From Lingula anatina (Eukaryota > Brachiopoda > Lingulata > Lingulida > Lingulidae): a DNA stretch of 64,000 bases. The DNA lies in the NCBI RefSeq assembly GCF_001039355.2, contig NW_019775996.1, positions 62,001 to 126,000 on the forward strand, written 5' to 3'. Made by a program: the position numbers and the translations under genes. A model generated the notes under the pieces. The model did no database searches, was not told the origin of the DNA, and was given only the letters and a program-made list of their open reading frames with translations. Below, piece after piece: positions 59,872-64,000 of this stretch (positions are counted from its first letter, which is position 1; each line of letters begins with the position of its first letter).

Positions 59872-60450
59872 GAAAAGTGAAAAAAACAGCATAACTTCTA
59901 CAATAATGGCCCGATTATGCTGACTTCGAACTCAACCTGCGTTTTAGTAAGACTGACCACTCCTGTGAGTATAAGGGCAATTGGCTTATCTCTTTTTCTT
60001 ATATTGTGTTATCAGTGTTGCATATATGCTGAAAAAAAGTGAAAAAAAAAAACAGCATAACTTCCACAAAAGTGGCCCGATCATGCTGATTTTCAACCTT
60101 GACCTGCGTATTATGAATATTCATTAGTTCTGTAAGTTTCAAGCCAAAAAGTAAAGCGGTTTTTCACTTATCGTGTTATCAGGGTTTCATATATGCTGAA
60201 AAAAGTGAAAAAAACAGCATAACTTTCACAAAAGTGGCCCGATCATGCTGATTTTCAAACTTGACCTGCGTATTATGAATATCCATTAGTTCTGTAAGTT
60301 TCAAGCCAAAAAGTAAAGCGGTTTTTCACTTATCGTGTTATAGGTGTTGCAAAAATGCTGAAAAAGTGAAAAAAAAAACCTGCGTTTTATGAATATTCAT
60401 CATTTCTGTAAGTTTTAATACAAAAAGTAAAACGGTATTCCACTTATCGT
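59872..60450. repeat. Tandem repeat, four units of about 160-166 bp
   Basis: AAAAGTGAAAAAAACAGCATAACTT starts units near 59872, 60035 and 60200, and a truncated unit starts near 60360. Shared blocks are GTGGCCCGATCATGCTGATTTTC and AAAAAGTAAAGCGGTTTTTCACTTATCGTG-like sequence (given in part). The middle units are most alike. Confidence 0.75.
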
Positions 60451-61532
60451 GTAATCGCTGAGTGCACGGCGACGGGGACGACAGACGAAGGTGACAGCTA
60501 TATGTACAGACTGCATCTGTACATAAAAAGCAATGGACGCCATTCGTTTGATTTAAGCTATTAAACATCAGGTTGTTTATTGTCTTTTTTACATTCGACA
60601 TCATCTAACTGTTAAAATCTCCGTAAGAAATTAAAAGAAATTGAAAAGCACAACGATATTTAAATGACGCGTTAAAAAGTTATCACTGAAGACGTTGTAG
60701 AATTCTTTTTCGGCCATCGTGTGACTTTACCTCCCAGGCTTGGCAAAGAGCTTTGTAGACGCAGACCGTCTCGTGTTATTGATTTTAAAGCTACCTTGCA
60801 TTGATTTCACATTTAGTATGTTAATGTAATATTGACGGAGATATTTAAATGATAAGTGAACTACAGAACGGAGAGTGTAATATATATTCAGGAAGGTACT
60901 CGTAACAAAGCTTTTGGAGAGCTGTCGCTAAGTGCAGTGCGTCATAACAGACTTAACAGTAGGAGAGGTGTGTTATATTTGCTCAGAGTCTTAAATATGA
61001 AATATGCAGGGTCTTATACTTGTTCTGTCTAGAAAAGAATATCATTGTACGACAGGCATTGCGAAAACTTGCATATGGGATAAGACTAGAACACGATGTT
61101 GAAATAATATTATAATTACAAGCTCCATTCAGGGTCACTCTAATAGTAACTCAGGAGTTATTAAACGAGTTTTCTTCTATTCCACGAACCAAAAATCAAA
61201 CCAAGTAAAACATGTGCCTTTACGTATACATGTCGTAGGACATATATGTACTCGTAACATGCTCTGTTACAACGCACTTTGATAAAATTACGCGATTTGA
61301 ATTTTTTTTCAAATTGCGTATTTTTTTCAAAGTGGGTTGTAACATTGCTCTTTTATGTAGTGCTCGACTTTAAAACAAAGTGAACCAGCTATTGTACAGG
61401 TACCTGGTAAAGAAACGATCAAAGACGTGTAACAATAAAAATAATGCCACTTTTTCTTGAAGGCGAGGACGATGTAAGTTTATGGTTAAGCTATGCTGTT
61501 CAGAGCATTTTGTTTGGTGTATGCCTCCTCCC

Positions 61533-61581
<49 letters not shown>

Positions 61582-62795
61582 CCCGTGCCTTTGTGTGAGT
61601 TTGTGTGTGTCTAGCCCCCATTCTTTATTAGCACACTATAGTGGTAACATTTTACTTATTAAACAATATTCCGTAGTCACCAGCTTTCAATGTAGTACGG
61701 CATACTTTCCACAAGTAATGATATAGATGTAGTGTGCTGCCTCCCCTTACGAAAAGTTCATAGGGCGTTCTATTAGACTTTATGGGACTTTACAGGAACT
61801 CTTTAGAGCCTCGTACTTGCTTCGGATATATATAAAAACTGGGAACCCATGGGAAGCCCTAAAGTGAATGAGGAATAGAAAAAAGAATAGTCCACATTAT
61901 TGAATAGTCCCTGTTGGAGTATCAATACACGTTAATAAAGATTTATACAATATCGAAAATGTTAAAGAGAATGTAGGAAATAGTTTACGAAATTTAGTTA
62001 TATAATGATAAATGCTGTTGCATTGATTCTGAATTACATTTTTTTTTTCAAATTCCTTAGAAAGTCATTTTCAAAAGATGTATTTTATCAGAATTTGTTT
62101 TTATTGGAGAAAGAGAGGGAGAAAGAGAGCTAACATCGATATATATATCGACTCCATTTAAGAAATCTGAACTTTCTTTGCAACCTTTCCCACTATGCGG
62201 CTGACATTGAAAGCACAGGTAGAGTGTGAATGAAATTATCTCATTTGTAGCACTGATTGAAATTCTAATAATAATCATCAATCATTATCACTCTGCGAGA
62301 TCTTCCTAAGTTGTTAGTTATTAGCTTCGTAGAAATGTTATATCTCGCCTTATCCAAAAGAGAGGATATTCTAAGCAACTTTGACGCCTGAAGACCATTT
62401 TCCTGGAAATCTTGTCAGAGGAACGCATATCAGGCGGTTTAAATGTTCTCAGTTATCAGGAGGTCCGAAGCCATTGGAAGCCCCATGGCGTTCGATTAAA
62501 GTTTTTTAAATAAATTTATTTGTGGTAAAAACTAAAAAAGGGATGTGCCTCTGGTAATTCATATTAGTAAAGTTCGTACCAACGACCCCTTTGACCTCTC
62601 TTTTGTTCCAGAATATTTTTCTGAGAATAGTCTGTTCTAGAAATGTGTGTGTGTTTACTTACCGCCTGTTGGTAATTCGCGGGTAGGTGGAATTGTTTTT
62701 TTTTTTTTTTTGATCGAGAGAAATAAGATAAAGAGACACGTTAAAATGTTCTCACTGAAGACATCGCAGAGCTCTTTCAAGCCATTGCTACTATA
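60451..62795. other. Intergenic, no supported gene
   Basis: A (CT)n tract lies at 61533-61578. A short minus-strand reading MAEKEFYNVFSDN near 60720-60660 resembles ELCDVFSEN near 62770-62730, suggesting a duplicated exon or repeat. Evidence is too thin for a gene call. Confidence 0.4.
61533..61578. repeat. (CT)n microsatellite
   Basis: About 23 CT units. Confidence 0.95.
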
Positions 62796-63034
62796 CTACT
62801 TTATATAAGCCAAACGCTCCTGTGTTATGATGTTAAAATGATTTGCATTTATATATTGCTTTAGTTGGTTAGAACCTAGTATTTCATAGAACGCATAATC
62901 AATATCCGCCCAATAGCGGACAAGACTTGTCCCTTCATTAGTAACGGACATGAAGTGGTTTAAAGTGTTCAGGACGTTGAAAAAAGCAAACGTTGACAAA
63001 ATAATACACATGACCATCGATAAATCCTGAGAGA
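62796..63034 (-). CDS. Unrecognised exon candidate, weakly RGS-like
   Basis: The minus strand has an acceptor-like TTTCTCTCAG (about 63035) followed by an open frame to 62796. It reads FNVLNTLNHFMSV, then TSLVRYWADIDYAFYEI, a pattern reminiscent of an RGS domain (hydrophobic-F-x-F-x-W-x-D-hydrophobic). No donor or neighbouring exon is convincing. It may be an isolated exon, a gene fragment or chance. Confidence 0.2.
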
Positions 63035-63385
63035 AATGGAGAAATCGATCGATTTTTAATGTTAACCACCGCAGTATTTGGATTACCAAGGGTTTATGAT
63101 TACCTTTGTTATCACTAATATATTAAGATTACAAATGGTAATTATTTTTGGGGATAAGCAAACATAAAACCACTGTAAGTGGACAAACGTTGTACCACCA
63201 CAACTAGCAGGGGACATAAAAGTTGATAAAAAGTTATTTACAGATTAAGCAAGACTTGGTTTGAAAAATCAATAATGCCAGGTGTATTTTGTCAATTCAT
63301 TGATGCGGAAATCTATACTGCAGCGTGTACGATGTACATGTACAACATTGGTCAAAAAGGTTGTCCCACACCCATTTCCATTTAC

Positions 63386-63992
63386 CTTTATTTACAAATG
63401 ATCACCTGGCAGTTGTAAATTGTTAAAAAAAAACGTCTTTTATTCCAGATGCCATGCCTAACATGACTAATGGTTAAAAGAAATACAAAATAGTGGTAAA
63501 ATATAAACATTTTATATCATTTAGTAAAAATTATAACGGGCACCCCCTCAAACCCAATGTTTCACTGTGATTTCTACAGATGTAAAGAAAAGACTATTAA
63601 ATTGAAAAGACGCCATCAAATGTCACCAAATTTACACACAATAAGCATTAGGATGTGTTGAATTGGTCCAGATTATTTGGGGATTGGTTCGCCTCTGCAA
63701 TGCACATTCCAATTAATGCATCCGGTGCTCAGTAGGATTAATATCAGGGCTCAAAGAAGGTGGTTCCATCCTCAGAGCCCTGTGTCTCTGCAACACATCT
63801 ATGGAAATCACAGTGAAACATTGGATTTGAGGGGGTACCTGTTATAAATTTTATTAAATGGTATAAAATGTGCATATTTTTGCCACTATTTTGTATTTTC
63901 TATACCATTAATCATGTTAGATAGGGTATCTGGAATAAAAAGCACCGTTTATGACAATATACACTTGCAAGGTGATCATTTAAAAATATAAG
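63386..63992. mobile_element. Tc1/mariner-derived element with arms of about 190 bp
   Basis: Left arm about 63386-63582 and right arm about 63800-63992 are reverse complements (for example AAATGATCACCTGGCA with TGCAAGGTGATCATTT, and ATTCCAGATGCC with GGTATCTGGAAT). Between them the minus strand reads LSPDINPTEHRMH near 63750, the conserved SPDxNPxEH motif of Tc1 transposases. It is an internally deleted, non-autonomous copy. Its right end lies at or beyond the window edge. Confidence 0.65.
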
Positions 63993-64000
63993 TACGTATA

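Noticed and set aside
1-64000. CRISPR arrays, bacterial operons, rRNA or tRNA genes
   Set aside because: No regularly spaced repeats with unique spacers, no tRNA cloverleaf or rRNA sequence was recognised, and the gene structure is eukaryotic.

Overview
The window is metazoan nuclear DNA. Genes have GT-AG introns, intergenic regions are AT-rich, microsatellites are abundant, and many transposable elements are nested inside one another. The gene content is a secreted mucin-like protein with a peritrophin-type chitin-binding domain, a chitin synthase, intronless RING/B-box/NHL TRIM genes, kynurenine/alpha-aminoadipate aminotransferases and HARBI1-type transposons. This fits a marine invertebrate, most likely a lophotrochozoan (mollusc or brachiopod), possibly a lancelet. 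That placement is inference. One 828-bp N gap (15208-16035) and four single-N joins (7955, 31157, 32812, 48251) mark assembly seams, and three of the four sit in duplicated sequence.

Layout. 1-1640: two terminal exons encoding cysteine-rich chitin-binding domains, whose 5' gene lies outside the window. 3773-7769: a complete three-exon gene for an 895-aa secreted Thr/Pro/Ser-rich protein ending in a chitin-binding domain, followed by a partial repeat of its 3' half (7956-9264) that is probably an unmerged second haplotype. 12100-22020: three tandem copies of an HxxxD-type acyltransferase gene; copy 1 has a stop codon and copies 2 and 3 are open. 23761-28459: two head-to-head aminotransferase genes. 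The minus-strand one is complete but has lost the PLP-binding lysine. The plus-strand one stops after two exons.

29209-36180: two adjacent Harbinger elements, each with a tiny charged ORF and a damaged DDE transposase, carrying nested MITEs, followed by a mariner remnant. 36500-45618 (minus): six intact exons of a chitin synthase that stop just before the catalytic core. Its first intron holds a LINE that was itself split by a MITE. 49067-50923: a third aminotransferase copy with good active-site residues but no first exon. 54207-56012: an intronless TRIM-NHL gene with one frameshift and one stop. 56013-64000: a LINE remnant, local tandem repeats and a Tc1-like inverted-repeat element.

Functionally, the chitin synthase and the chitin-binding mucin could both serve an extracellular chitin matrix, but nothing in the sequence shows co-regulation. 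The most interesting single observation is the aminotransferase-fold protein that keeps an open reading frame while losing its Schiff-base lysine and two other PLP contacts.
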